In this document: positions 8,803 to 20,800 of the stretch, one piece after another
Layout of the letters: the number at the start of each line of letters is the position of its first letter
Numbering within the stretch: position 1 is the first letter of the stretch
Source: Streptomyces tirandamycinicus
Lineage (GTDB): Bacteria > Actinomycetota > Actinomycetes > Streptomycetales > Streptomycetaceae
Reading direction: 5' to 3'
Length of the DNA stretch: 64,000 nt
Assembly (NCBI RefSeq): GCF_003097515.1
Contig: NZ_CP029188.1
Coordinates: forward strand, 6,492,531-6,556,530
Translations under genes and position numbers: made by a program
Notes under the pieces: generated by a model
Seen by the model: the letters and a program-made list of their open reading frames with translations, nothing else
The model's database searches: none
What the model was told of the DNA's origin: nothing

Positions 8803-11800
8803 TCACTCACGCTCCGCGTCGGATCCGGCGCTGTCGCCGTCGAAAGCAAGGTTGATGAGGAGGTCGACGTCCATCTCGTCGATGGCGTCGATGGCTCCGG
8901 TCTCGTGGCCGGAGTCCGGCGCGGCCGCGGGCGCCGGTGCGGTCTGCGCGGTCTCCTGCGGGAACAGCTTCCGCTCCACGAAGCGGGCGATCGCCTGCGG
9001 AGTCGGCTGGTCGAAGACCAGCGTGGCGGGCAGCCGCAGCCCGGTGGCCGTGTTGAGCCGGTTGCGCAGCTCGACCGCCGTCAGCGAGTCGAAGCCGATG
9101 TCCTTGAAGGCGCGGTCCGGTTCGACCGCGGCCGTCGACGCGTAGCCCAGCACGGCAGCCACCTGCGCGACGACCAGGTCCTCCAGCGCCTGCGCCCGCT
9201 GCTCCCCGGACACCCGGGCGAGCCGCTCGGCGAGCGACAACTCCGCGGGCCGTCGCATGCCGGCCTCCGCGGTGTGACGACGCACCCGACGCTGGGCCAG
9301 ACCCCGCAGCAGCGCCGGAAGACTGTCGTCGTCGGCCCGCCGCCGCAGCGCCCCGACGTCGAGCCGGATCGGCAGCAGGTGCGGCTCGCCCGACGCACAC
9401 GCGGTGTCGAACAGCGCCAGCCCCTCGGCCGCGGAGAGCCCGGACACTCCGTGGCGGGTCATGCGGTGGAGGTCGGTGTGGGTGAGGTTGCCGGTCATGG
9501 TGGAGCGGTCTTCCCACAGGCCCCAGCCGAGGGAGAGGGCGGGTTGGCCGTGGGTGTGACGGTGGTGGGCGAGGGTGTCGAGGAAGGTGTTGGCGGCGGC
9601 GTAGGCGGCTTGTCCGGGTCCGCCGAAGGTGGCGGCGGCGGAGGAGAAGAGGATGAAGGCTTCGAGGTGGGGGGTGTGTTGGGTGGTGAGTTCGTGCAGG
9701 AGGAGGGCGCCGTCGAGTTTGGGGTTGAGGACGGTGTCGAGGTGGTGGGTGGTGAGGGTGTCGAGGGTGGCGTCGTGGAGGGTGGCGGCGGTGTGGATGA
9801 CGGCGGTGATGGGGTGGTGGGTGAGGGTGTGGGTGAGGGTGTCGGGGTCGGTGACGTCGCCGGTGACGATGGTGGTGTGGGCGCCGAGTTCGTCGAGTGT
9901 GGTGGCGAGGGTGTGGGCGGGGCGTCGGGAGAGGAGGATGAGGTTTTGGACGTGGTGGTGGGTGACGAGGTGGTGGGCGAGGAGTCCGGCGAGGGTGCCG
10001 GTGGCGCCGGTGATCAGGACGGTGCTGTCGGGGTGGAAGGCGGGGGTCGACTCCGGGGCGGGTTGGAGGGTGGTGCGGGCGAGGCGCGGTACGAGGTACT
10101 TGCCGTCGCGGATGGCGATTTGGGGTTCGCCGGTGGTGAGGGCGGTGGGTAGGTCGGGGGTGTGGTGGTCGGTGTCGATGAGGACGAGTCGGTCGGGGTG
10201 TTCGGACTGGGCGGAGCGGATCAGGCCCCAGATGGCGGCGTGTTCGAGGTCGGGTGTGTCGTCGGGTGAGGTGACGACGGCGTTGCGGGTGAGCAGGACC
10301 AGTCGGGAGTCGGCGAACCGCTCCTCCGCCAACCAGCGCTTGACCAGGTCCAGCACCCCGTACAGCACCTCATGGACCCGCGCGGCGAGCTTGTCGGTGC
10401 CGTCCTGCTGAGGCGCGTACGGCACGACCACCACGTCCGGGACGACGTCCAGTGTGGCCACGGAGTCCAGGTCGTCGGCTGCGAAGACCGTCGCACCGGT
10501 CTCCTCCAGCGTCCGTCCCACCCGCAGCGGGTCCGGCCCGACGACCGCCCAGCGCCGCGCCGCGACGGGGGAGAGCCCCGCGGAGGCCGGCACCCAGTCC
10601 ATGCGGAACAGGCTGTCGTTCACGGAGGAACCGGCCGCCTCCAACTGCGCGGTGACCACCGGCCGTACGACCAGCGACTCGGCCGTGGCGACCGGCATGC
10701 CGGCCGGGTCGGCCACGGTGACCGACACAGTGTCCTCGGCGTCCCCGAGCGGAGCCACGCGCACCCGCAGCGCGGCGGCGCCCGCCGCGTGCAGGGTCAC
10801 CCCGCTCCACGAGAACGGCAGCCGCGCCCGGCCCTCGCCCGCCGCGGCCAGCACGCCCAGACCCAGCGCGTGCAGGGCCGCGTCCATCAGCGCCGGGTGG
10901 ATGCCGTACCCCGTGGCCTCGGCGGACTCCTCCTCCGGCAGGGCGACCTCGGCGAAGACCTCGTCACCGCGCCGCCACGCGGCCCGCAGGCCGTGGAAGG
11001 CAGGGCCGTACCCGTAGCCCTGCTCGGCCAGCCTGTCGTAGTAGCCCTCGGTCTCCACCGGCTCGGCCCCGGCGGGCGGCCATGCGGTCAGGTCGGCGTC
11101 CGGCCTCGGGGACTCCGCTGCGGGAGTCAGGGTACCGGTGGCGTGCCGGGTCCACGGCTCGTCGCTGCCGGCCTCCTGCGCGCGTGAGTGGAGAGTCATC
11201 TCGCGCCGCCCCGAGTCGTCAGGTGCGCCCACGTTCAACTGCACGTCCAACCCGCCCCGTTCGGGAAGGATCAGGGGTGCTTCGAGGGTGAGTTCCTCCA
11301 CGGTGCCGCAGCCGACGTGGTGGCCGGCCTGGAGGGCGAGTTCCAGGAACCCGGTGCCGGGGAGCAGCACGGTTCCGGACACGGCGTGGTCGGCCAGCCA
11401 GGGGTGGCTCTGCAACGACAGCCGCCCGGTGAACAGGTGCGCGTCCGTGCCGGCCAGCTCCACGGCAGCCCCCAGCAGCGGGTGGCCGGCGGCTGCCAGG
11501 CCCGCGCCGGAGAGGTTCGTCCGGCTGTCGGGGGTGGGGTTGATCCAGTAGCGCTGGTGCTGGAAGGGGTAGGTGGGCAGGTCGACGTGCCGACCGCCCT
11601 TGCCGATGGGCCAGTTGACGGGGTGGCCGTGGGTGTGGAGGTGTGCTGCTGAGGTGAGGAGGCGGGTGAGGGTGCCTTCGCCTCGGCGGAGGGTGCCGGT
11701 GATCGTCTGGGCGCCTTCGGTTTCCTCGATGCTGTAGGTGAGGACGGGGTGGGCGCTGGACTCGATGTAGGTGGTGTGGCCGGACTCGGTGAGCTGCTGG

Positions 11801-14800
11801 ATGGCGGTGTGGAAGTGGACGGTCTGGCGGAGGTTTCGGTACCAGTAGCCGGCGTCGAGCGTCTCGGTGTTCAGGAAGCCGGGGTCGACGGTGGAGAAGA
11901 AGGGGATGTCGGCCGGGCGCGGCTGGATTCCCGCGAGCGCATCGGCCAGTTGGGCTTTGATGGTTTCGACGTGTGCGGAGTGTGAGGCGTAGTCGACGGG
12001 GATGAGCCGGGCCCGTACGTCCTGCTCCTGGAGTTGGGCTACGAGGGCTTCGACGGCGTCGTTGTCGCCCGAAATGGCGGTGGTGGTGGGGCCGTTGGCG
12101 GCGGCGATGCCCACACCGGTGGTCAGGATTTCCTCGACCGCCTGGACAGGCTGGGGGATGGAGGCCATGGCGCCCCGGCCGGCGAGGTGTTCGCCGATGA
12201 TCCGTGCGCGTACGGCGACGACCTTGGCCGCGTCCTCCAGGGTGAGGGCGCCTGCCACAGCGGCGGCGGCGATCTCGCCCTGGGAGTGGCCGACGACCGC
12301 GTCAGGACGGACACCGAGTTCCTGCCAGGTCGCGGCGAGGGACACCATGACGGCCCAGGTGACGGGCTGGATGACGTTGACCCGGTCCAAGTCGGTGCCG
12401 GAGCGCAGTACCTCGGTCAGCGACCAGTCGACGTAAGGCGCGAGCGCTTCCTCGCAGCGGGCGATGGACTCCGCGAACACCGGAACGGCGTCGAGGAGTT
12501 CGGCACCCATACCGGCCCACTGCGTCCCCTGCCCCGGGAACACCAACACGGTCTTGCCGACGGCCTTGGCCTGGCCCTGAACGAGATGGGTGTGAGGCTG
12601 CCCAGCGGCCAGCGCATCGAGCGCGGCGGCGACGGCATCAGGAGCTTCGGCGAGGACGACCGCGCGGTGCTCGAACAGGGCGCGCCCGTTGATGAGCGTG
12701 TCGGCGACGGCTGCGGTGTCCAACTCGGGCCGCTGCTCGACGTATTCGCGGAGCTGCCGTGCCTGAGCGCGCAGCGCGTCGGCGGTCCGGGCCGAGATCA
12801 CCCACGGCACGACGCCCGGAGACTCCGACACCGACACCGGCTCGTCATCGGGAGCCTGCTCCAGCACAGCGTGCGTATTGGTGCCGCTGATGCCGAACGA
12901 CGAGACACCGGCCCGGCGCGGCTGTCCCGTGCTGGGCCAGGCCGTCTCCTCGGTCAGCAGGTCGACGGCTCCGGCCGACCAGTCGACCTTCGGCGTGGGC
13001 TCGCCGACGTGCAGCGTCTTCGGCAGCACGCCGTGTTGCAGTGCCATGACCATCTTGATGAGGCCCGCGACACCCGAAGCGGCCTGGGTGTGGCCGATGT
13101 TGGACTTCACCGAGCCCAGCCACAGGGGCCGGTCGGCCGGGCGGTCCTGGCCGTACGTGGCGATCAGTGCCTGGGCCTCGATGGGGTCGCCCAGCTTGGT
13201 GCCGGTGCCGTGCGCCTCGACGGCGTCGACCTGGTCGGGGGCGAGACCCGCGTTGGCGAGGGCCTGCCGGATGACCCGCTGCTGCGAGGGGCCGTTGGGG
13301 GCGGTGAGGCCGTTGCTGGCGCCGTCCTGGTTCATCGCCGTACCGCGGACGACGGCAAGGACTCGATGGCCGTTGCGGCGTGCGTCCGACAGCCGCTCCA
13401 GAAGCAGCATGCCCACGCCCTCGGACATGCCCATGCCGTCGGCGTCGACCGAGAAGGCCCGGCACCGGCCGTCCACGGACAGGCCGCGCTGCCGGCTGAA
13501 CTCGGTGAAGGAGGTGGGCACCGCCATCACGGACACACCGCCGGCCAGCGCCAGCGTGGACTCGCCCTGCCGCAGCGACTGCGCCGCGAGATGGAGGGCG
13601 ACCAGCGACGACGAGCAGCCCGTGTCCAGGGTGACCGCGGCGCCCTCCAGGCCGAGGACGTACGAGACGCGGCCCGAGGCGATGCTCGCCGTGTTGCCCG
13701 TACCGAGGTAGCCCTCGATCTCCTCCGGGGTCTCGCCGAGGCGCGAGCCGTAGTCGTGGTAGCTGACGCCCGCGAACACGGACGTACGACTGCCCCGCAG
13801 GGACTGGGGGTTGATGCCGGCCCGCTCGAAGGCCTCCCAGGAGGTCTCAAGCAGCAGGCGCTGCTGCGGGTCCATCGCCAGGGCCTCACGCGGCGAGATG
13901 CCGAAGAACGCGGGGTCGAAGTCGGCGGCGTCGTACAGGAATCCGCCGTGCCGGGTGTAGGACTTGCCGCGCTGCTCCGGGTCCGGGTCATAGAGCGCGT
14001 CGAGGTCCCAGCCGCGGTCGGTCGGCAGGCCCGAGATCACGTCGCCGCCGCGCAGCAGGAGTTCCCACAGCTCCTCGGGCGAGCGCACGCCGCCCGGGAA
14101 GCGGCACCCCATGCCGATGATGACGATCGGGTCGTCGTCGGCGGCCGGCAGGGTCGGCGGCGCCGCGGCGGTCCCGGCCGGCGCGGTGTCCGGCAGCGCT
14201 CCGAAGAACTCGTCCCGCAGATGGGCGGCGAGCACATCGGGGGAGGGGTAGTCGAAGACGAGGGTCGCCGGCAGCCGCAGCCCGGTGGCCGTGTTGAGCC
14301 GGTTGCGCAGCTCAACCGCGGTCAGCGAGTCGAAGCCCAGATCACGGAACGCCCGCCCCGGCTCGACCGCCTCACCGGAGGCATGACCGAGGACCGAGGC
14401 CGCCTGGTCGCGCACCAGCTCCAGCAGCACCCGGTCCCGCTCCTCGGCCGCGAGACCCTCCAGCCGGTCGCGCAGCGGCGACGACGGAGCGCTCGGCGCG
14501 TCCGCGCCCGACGCGGTTCCGGGGGACGACGTGGCCGCCTCGATCTCGCGCTGCGCCTCGGGAACACCCGCGAGCAGCGGGCGAGGTCCCGCCGAGGTGA
14601 AGACAGGGACGAAGCGCTCCCAGTCCACCTCGGCCACGGCCACGAAGGTCTCGTCGTGCGCGAGGATCTGGCGCATCGCGGCGAAGGCCGTGTCCGGGTC
14701 GAGGAACGGCAGTCCCCGCGCCTGCAGCTGCTCCGGCTTGACGCCCTCCGGCAGCCGCTCCGGGTCCCAGACGTTCCACACGCCCCATGCGATGGAACTG

Positions 14801-17800
14801 GCCTTCAGACCGCGGGCACGGCGCTGCTCCGCGAGCGCGTCCAGATAGGCGTTGGCGGCGGCGTAGGCACCGTGGTCACCGCTGCCCCAGACACCGGCGA
14901 TGGAGGAGAACAGCACGAACGCGTCAAGGTCGTCGCCGCCCAGCAGCTCGTCCAGGTGAGCGGCGCCCGCCACCTTCGCGGCCAGCACGTCCGCGAACTC
15001 GTCGAGCCCCGACTCCGCCAGCGATGCCAACTCGATGAACGCCGCCGCGTGTACGACCGTACGCAGGGACTCCCCGTCGGCCTTCAGCTGCTCCAGCACG
15101 CCCGCGAGGGCCTCGCGGTCGGCGGCGTCGCACGCGGCCACCGTGAGGCGGACCCCCTCGGCGGCCAGTTCCGTCGCCAGCTCGGCCATGCCCGGAGCGG
15201 ACGGGCCGCGCCTGCTGGTCAGCACCACATGCTCGGCGCCGTTCGAGGCGAGCCACCGCGCGATGTGCGGGCCGAGCGCTCCCGTCCCGCCGGTCACCAG
15301 CGCCGTGCCACTGGTGCGCCAGCCGGGCGCCGCCTGCTCGGGCGTCCGCACGTCCAGCGGGTTGCGCACCAGGCGCCGGGCGAAGACGCCCGAGCTGCGG
15401 ACCGCCACCTGCTCCTCGCCCGCCAGCCCGGCCAGCACCGCGCACAGGCGCGCCCGGGCCCGGTCGTCCAGCTCGCGCGGCAGATCGACGAGGCCGCCCC
15501 AGCGCTCGGGCTGCTCCAGCGCGACGACCCGGCCCAGACCCCAGACCTGCGCCTGCGCCGGACTGGTCACGGCGTCGGACGCCCCGACCGCCACCGCCCC
15601 GCACGTGCCGAACCACACCGGGACCTCAAGGCGCGCGTCACCGAGCGCCTGCACAAGAGCGAGCGTCCCTGCCACACCGGCCGTCATGGCGGGATGCATG
15701 GGGTGAGGGCTCTCGTCGAGCGCCAGGAAGGAGAGCACGCCGGCCGGCGGAGAGTCCTGCGCGGACAGCTTCTCGCCGATGAGATCGACGTACGTCCCCC
15801 GGGCGGCCTCGGAGGCGTTCAGCTCCAGCGGCACGACCTGCGCGCCGTGCCGGGCGAGCCCCTCCGCCGCCGTACGGACGACGTCGTCGGTGGCCCGCCC
15901 CTCCGGGAACACCACGAGCCAGGTCCCCCCGAGCCTGGTCGTGGCACCCCCGTCGGCCACCGGCTTCCAGCTGATCCCGTACCGCCAGTCGTTCACCGTG
16001 GCCTCGCGCCTGCGCTCCTGCCGCCAGGACGCGAGCGCGGGCAGCACCGTGCTGAGCGAGGCGTCGTCGGGAACGGCGAGCGTGTCGGCGAGCGACTCCC
16101 AGTCCTCGTTCTCCACGGCCTCCCAGAAACGCGTGTCGACGATGTCGGTCGCCGGGACCGGGGCGGGCGCCGCCGTGGTGTCCGGTACGTCGATCCAGTA
16201 GCGCTGGTGCTGGAAGGGATAGGTGGGGAGGTCGGTGGCGTGGTTGCCGCCGGTGATGGGCCAGTTGACGGGGTGGCCGTGGGTGTGGAGGTGTGCTGCT
16301 GAGGTGAGGAGGCGGGTGAGGGTGCCTTCGCCTCGGCGGAGGGTGCCGGTGATCGTCTGGGCGCCTTCGGTTTCCTCGATGCTGTAGGTGAGGACGGGGT
16401 GGGCGCTGGACTCGATGTAGGTGGTGTGGCCGGACTCGGTGAGCTGCTGGATGGCGGTGTGGAAGTGGACGGTCTGGCGGAGGTTTCGGTACCAGTAGCC
16501 GGCGTCGAGCGTCTCGGTGTTCAGGAAGCCGGGGTCGACGGTGGAGAAGAAGGGGATGTCGGCCGGGTGGGGCTGGATTCCCGCGAGCGCATCGGCCAGT
16601 TGGGCTTTGATGGTTTCGACGTGTGCGGAGTGTGAGGCGTAGTCGACGGGGATGAGCCGGGCCCGTACGTCCTGCTCCTGGAGTTGGGCTACGAGGGCTT
16701 CGACGGCGTCCTTGTCGCCCGAAATGACGGTGGTGGTGGGGCCGTTGGCGGCGGCGATGCCCACACCGGTGGTCAGGATTTCCTCGACCGCCTGGACAGG
16801 CTGGGGGATGGAGGCCATGGCGCCCCGGCCGGCGAGGTGTTCGCCGATGATCCGTGCGCGTACGGCGACGACCTTGGCCGCGTCCTCCAGGGTGAGGGCG
16901 CCTGCCACAGCGGCGGCGGCGATCTCGCCCTGGGAGTGGCCGACGACCGCGTCAGGACGGACACCGAGTTCCTGCCAGGTCGCGGCGAGGGACACCATGA
17001 CGGCCCAGGTGACGGGCTGGATGACGTTGACCCGGTCCAAGTCGGTGCCGGAGCGCAGTACCTCGGTCAGCGACCAGTCGACGTAAGGCGCGAGCGCTTC
17101 CTCGCAGCGGGCGATGGACTCCGCGAACACCGGAACGGCGTCGAGGAGTTCGGCACCCATACCGGCCCACTGCGTCCCCTGCCCCGGGAACACCAACACG
17201 GTCTTGCCGACGGCCTTGGCCTGGCCCTGAACGAGATGGGTGTGAGGCTGCCCAGCGGCCAGCGCATCGAGCGCGGCGGCGACGGCATCAGGAGCTTCGG
17301 CGAGGACGACCGCGCGGTGCTCGAACAGGGCGCGCCCGTTGATGAGCGTGTCGGCGACGGCTGCGGTGTCCAACTCGGGCCGCTGCTCGACGTATTCGCG
17401 GAGCTGCCGTGCCTGAGCGCGCAGCGCGTCGGCGGTCCGGGCCGAGATCACCCACGGCACGACGCCCGGAGACTCCGACACCGACACCGGCTCGTCATCG
17501 GGAGCCTGCTCCAGCACAGCGTGCGTATTGGTGCCGCTGATGCCGAACGACGAGACACCGGCCCGGCGCGGCTGTCCCGTGCTGGGCCAGGCCGTCTCCT
17601 CGGTCAGCAGGTCGACGGCTCCGGCCGACCAGTCGACCTTCGGCGTGGGCTCGCCGACGTGCAGCGTCTTCGGCAGCACGCCGTGTTGCAGTGCCATGAC
17701 CATCTTGATGAGGCCCGCGACACCCGAAGCGGCCTGGGTGTGGCCGATGTTGGACTTCACCGAGCCCAGCCACAGGGGCCGGTCGGCCGGGCGGTCCTGG

Positions 17801-20800
17801 CCGTACGTGGCGATCAGTGCCTGGGCCTCGATGGGGTCGCCCAGCTTGGTGCCGGTGCCGTGCGCCTCGACGGCGTCGACCTGGTCGGGGGCGAGACCCG
17901 CGTTGGCGAGGGCCTGCCGGATGACCCGCTGCTGCGAGGGGCCGTTGGGGGCGGTGAGGCCGTTGCTGGCGCCGTCCTGGTTCATCGCCGTACCGCGGAC
18001 GACGGCAAGGACTCGATGGCCGTTGCGGCGTGCGTCCGACAGCCGCTCCAGAAGCAGCATGCCCACGCCCTCGGACATGCCCATGCCGTCGGCGTCGACC
18101 GAGAAGGCCCGGCACCGGCCGTCCACGGACAGGCCGCGCTGCCGGCTGAACTCGGTGAAGGAGGTGGGCACCGCCATCACGGACACACCGCCGGCCAGCG
18201 CCAGCGTGGACTCGCCCTGCCGCAGCGACTGCGCCGCGAGATGGAGGGCGACCAGCGACGACGAGCAGCCCGTGTCCAGGGTGACCGCGGCGCCCTCCAG
18301 GCCGAGGACGTACGAGACGCGGCCCGAGGCGATGCTCGCCGTGTTGCCCGTACCGAGGTAGCCCTCGATCTCCTCCGGGGTCTCGCCGAGGCGCGAGCCG
18401 TAGTCGTGGTAGCTGACGCCCGCGAACACGGACGTACGACTGCCCCGCAGGGACTGGGGGTTGATGCCGGCCCGCTCGAAGGCCTCCCAGGAGGTCTCAA
18501 GCAGCAGGCGCTGCTGCGGGTCCATCGCCAGGGCCTCACGCGGCGAGATGCCGAAGAACGCGGGGTCGAAGTCGGCGGCGTCGTACAGGAATCCGCCGTG
18601 CCGGGTGTAGGACTTGCCGCGCTGCTCCGGGTCCGGGTCATAGAGCGCGTCGAGGTCCCAGCCGCGGTCGGTCGGCAGGCCCGAGATCACGTCGCCGCCG
18701 CGCAGCAGGAGTTCCCACAGCTCCTCGGGCGAGCGCACGCCGCCCGGGAAGCGGCACCCCATGCCGATGATGACGATCGGGTCGTCGTCGGCGGCCGGCA
18801 GGGTCGGCGGCGCCGCGGCGGTCCCGGCCGGCGCGGTGTCCGGCAGCGCTCCGAAGAACTCGTCCCGCAGATGGGCGGCGAGCACATCGGGGGAGGGGTA
18901 GTCGAAGACGAGGGTCGCCGGCAGCCGCAGCCCGGTGGCCGTGTTGAGCCGGTTGCGCAGCTCAACCGCGGTCAGCGAGTCGAAGCCCAGATCACGGAAC
19001 GCCCGCCCCGGCTCGACCGCCTCACCGGAGGCATGACCGAGGACCGAGGCCGCCTGGTCGCGCACCAGCTCCAGCAGCACCCGGTCCCGCTCCTCGGCCG
19101 CGAGACCCTCCAGCCGGTCGCGCAGCGGCGACGACGGAGCGCTCGGCGCGTCCGCGCCCGACGCGGTTCCGGGGGACGACGTGGCCGCCTCGATCTCGCG
19201 CTGCGCCTCGGGAACACCCGCGAGCAGCGGGCGAGGTCCCGCCGAGGTGAAGACAGGGACGAAGCGCTCCCAGTCCACCTCGGCCACGGCCACGAAGGTC
19301 TCGTCGTGCGCGAGGATCTGGCGCATCGCGGCGAAGGCCGTGTCCGGGTCGAGGAACGGCAGTCCCCGCGCCTGCAGCTGCTCCGGCTTGACGCCCTCCG
19401 GCAGCCGCTCCGGGTCCCAGACGTTCCACACGCCCCATGCGATGGAACTGGCCTTCAGACCGCGGGCACGGCGCTGCTCCGCGAGCGCGTCCAGATAGGC
19501 GTTGGCGGCGGCGTAGGCACCGTGGTCACCGCTGCCCCAGACACCGGCGATGGAGGAGAACAGCACGAACGCGTCAAGGTCGTCGCCGCCCAGCAGCTCG
19601 TCCAGGTGAGCGGCGCCCGCCACCTTCGCGGCCAGCACGTCCGCGAACTCGTCGAGCCCCGACTCCGCCAGCGATGCCAACTCGATGAACGCCGCCGCGT
19701 GTACGACCGTACGCAGGGACTCCCCGTCGGCCTTCAGCTGCTCCAGCACGCCCGCGAGGGCCTCGCGGTCGGCGGCGTCGCACGCGGCCACCGTGAGGCG
19801 GACCCCCTCGGCGGCCAGTTCCGTCGCCAGCTCGGCCATGCCCGGAGCGGACGGGCCGCGCCTGCTGGTCAGCACCACATGCTCGGCGCCGTTCGAGGCG
19901 AGCCACCGCGCGATGTGCGGGCCGAGCGCTCCCGTCCCGCCGGTCACCAGCGCCGTGCCACTGGTGCGCCAGCCGGGCGCCGCCTGCTCGGGCGTCCGCA
20001 CGTCCAGCGGGTTGCGCACCAGGCGCCGGGCGAAGACGCCCGAGCTGCGGACCGCCACCTGCTCCTCGCCCGCCAGCCCGGCCAGCACCGCGCACAGGCG
20101 CGCCCGGGCCCGGTCGTCCAGCTCGCGCGGCAGATCGACGAGGCCGCCCCAGCGCTCGGGCTGCTCCAGCGCGACGACCCGGCCCAGACCCCAGACCTGC
20201 GCCTGCGCCGGACTGGTCACGGCGTCGGACGCCCCGACCGCCACCGCCCCGCACGTGCCGAACCACACCGGGACCTCAAGGCGCGCGTCACCGAGCGCCT
20301 GCACAAGAGCGAGCGTCCCTGCCACACCGGCCGTCATGGCGGGATGCATGGGGTGAGGGCTCTCGTCGAGCGCCAGGAAGGAGAGCACGCCGGCCGGCGG
20401 AGAGTCCTGCGCGGACAGCTTCTCGCCGATGAGATCGACGTACGTCCCCCGGGCGGCCTCGGAGGCGTTCAGCTCCAGCGGCACGACCTGCGCGCCGTGC
20501 CGGGCGAGCCCCTCCGCCGCCGTACGGACGACGTCGTCGGTGGCCCGCCCCTCCGGGAACACCACGAGCCAGGTCCCCCCGAGCCTGGTCGTGGCACCCC
20601 CGTCGGCCACCGGCTTCCAGCTGATCCCGTACCGCCAGTCGTTCACCGTGGCCTCGCGCCTGCGCTCCTGCCGCCAGGACGCGAGCGCGGGCAGCACCGT
20701 GCTGAGCGAGGCGTCGTCGGGAACGGCGAGCGTGTCGGCGAGCGACTCCCAGTCCTCGTTCTCCACGGCCTCCCAGAAACGCGTGTCGACGATGTCGGTC

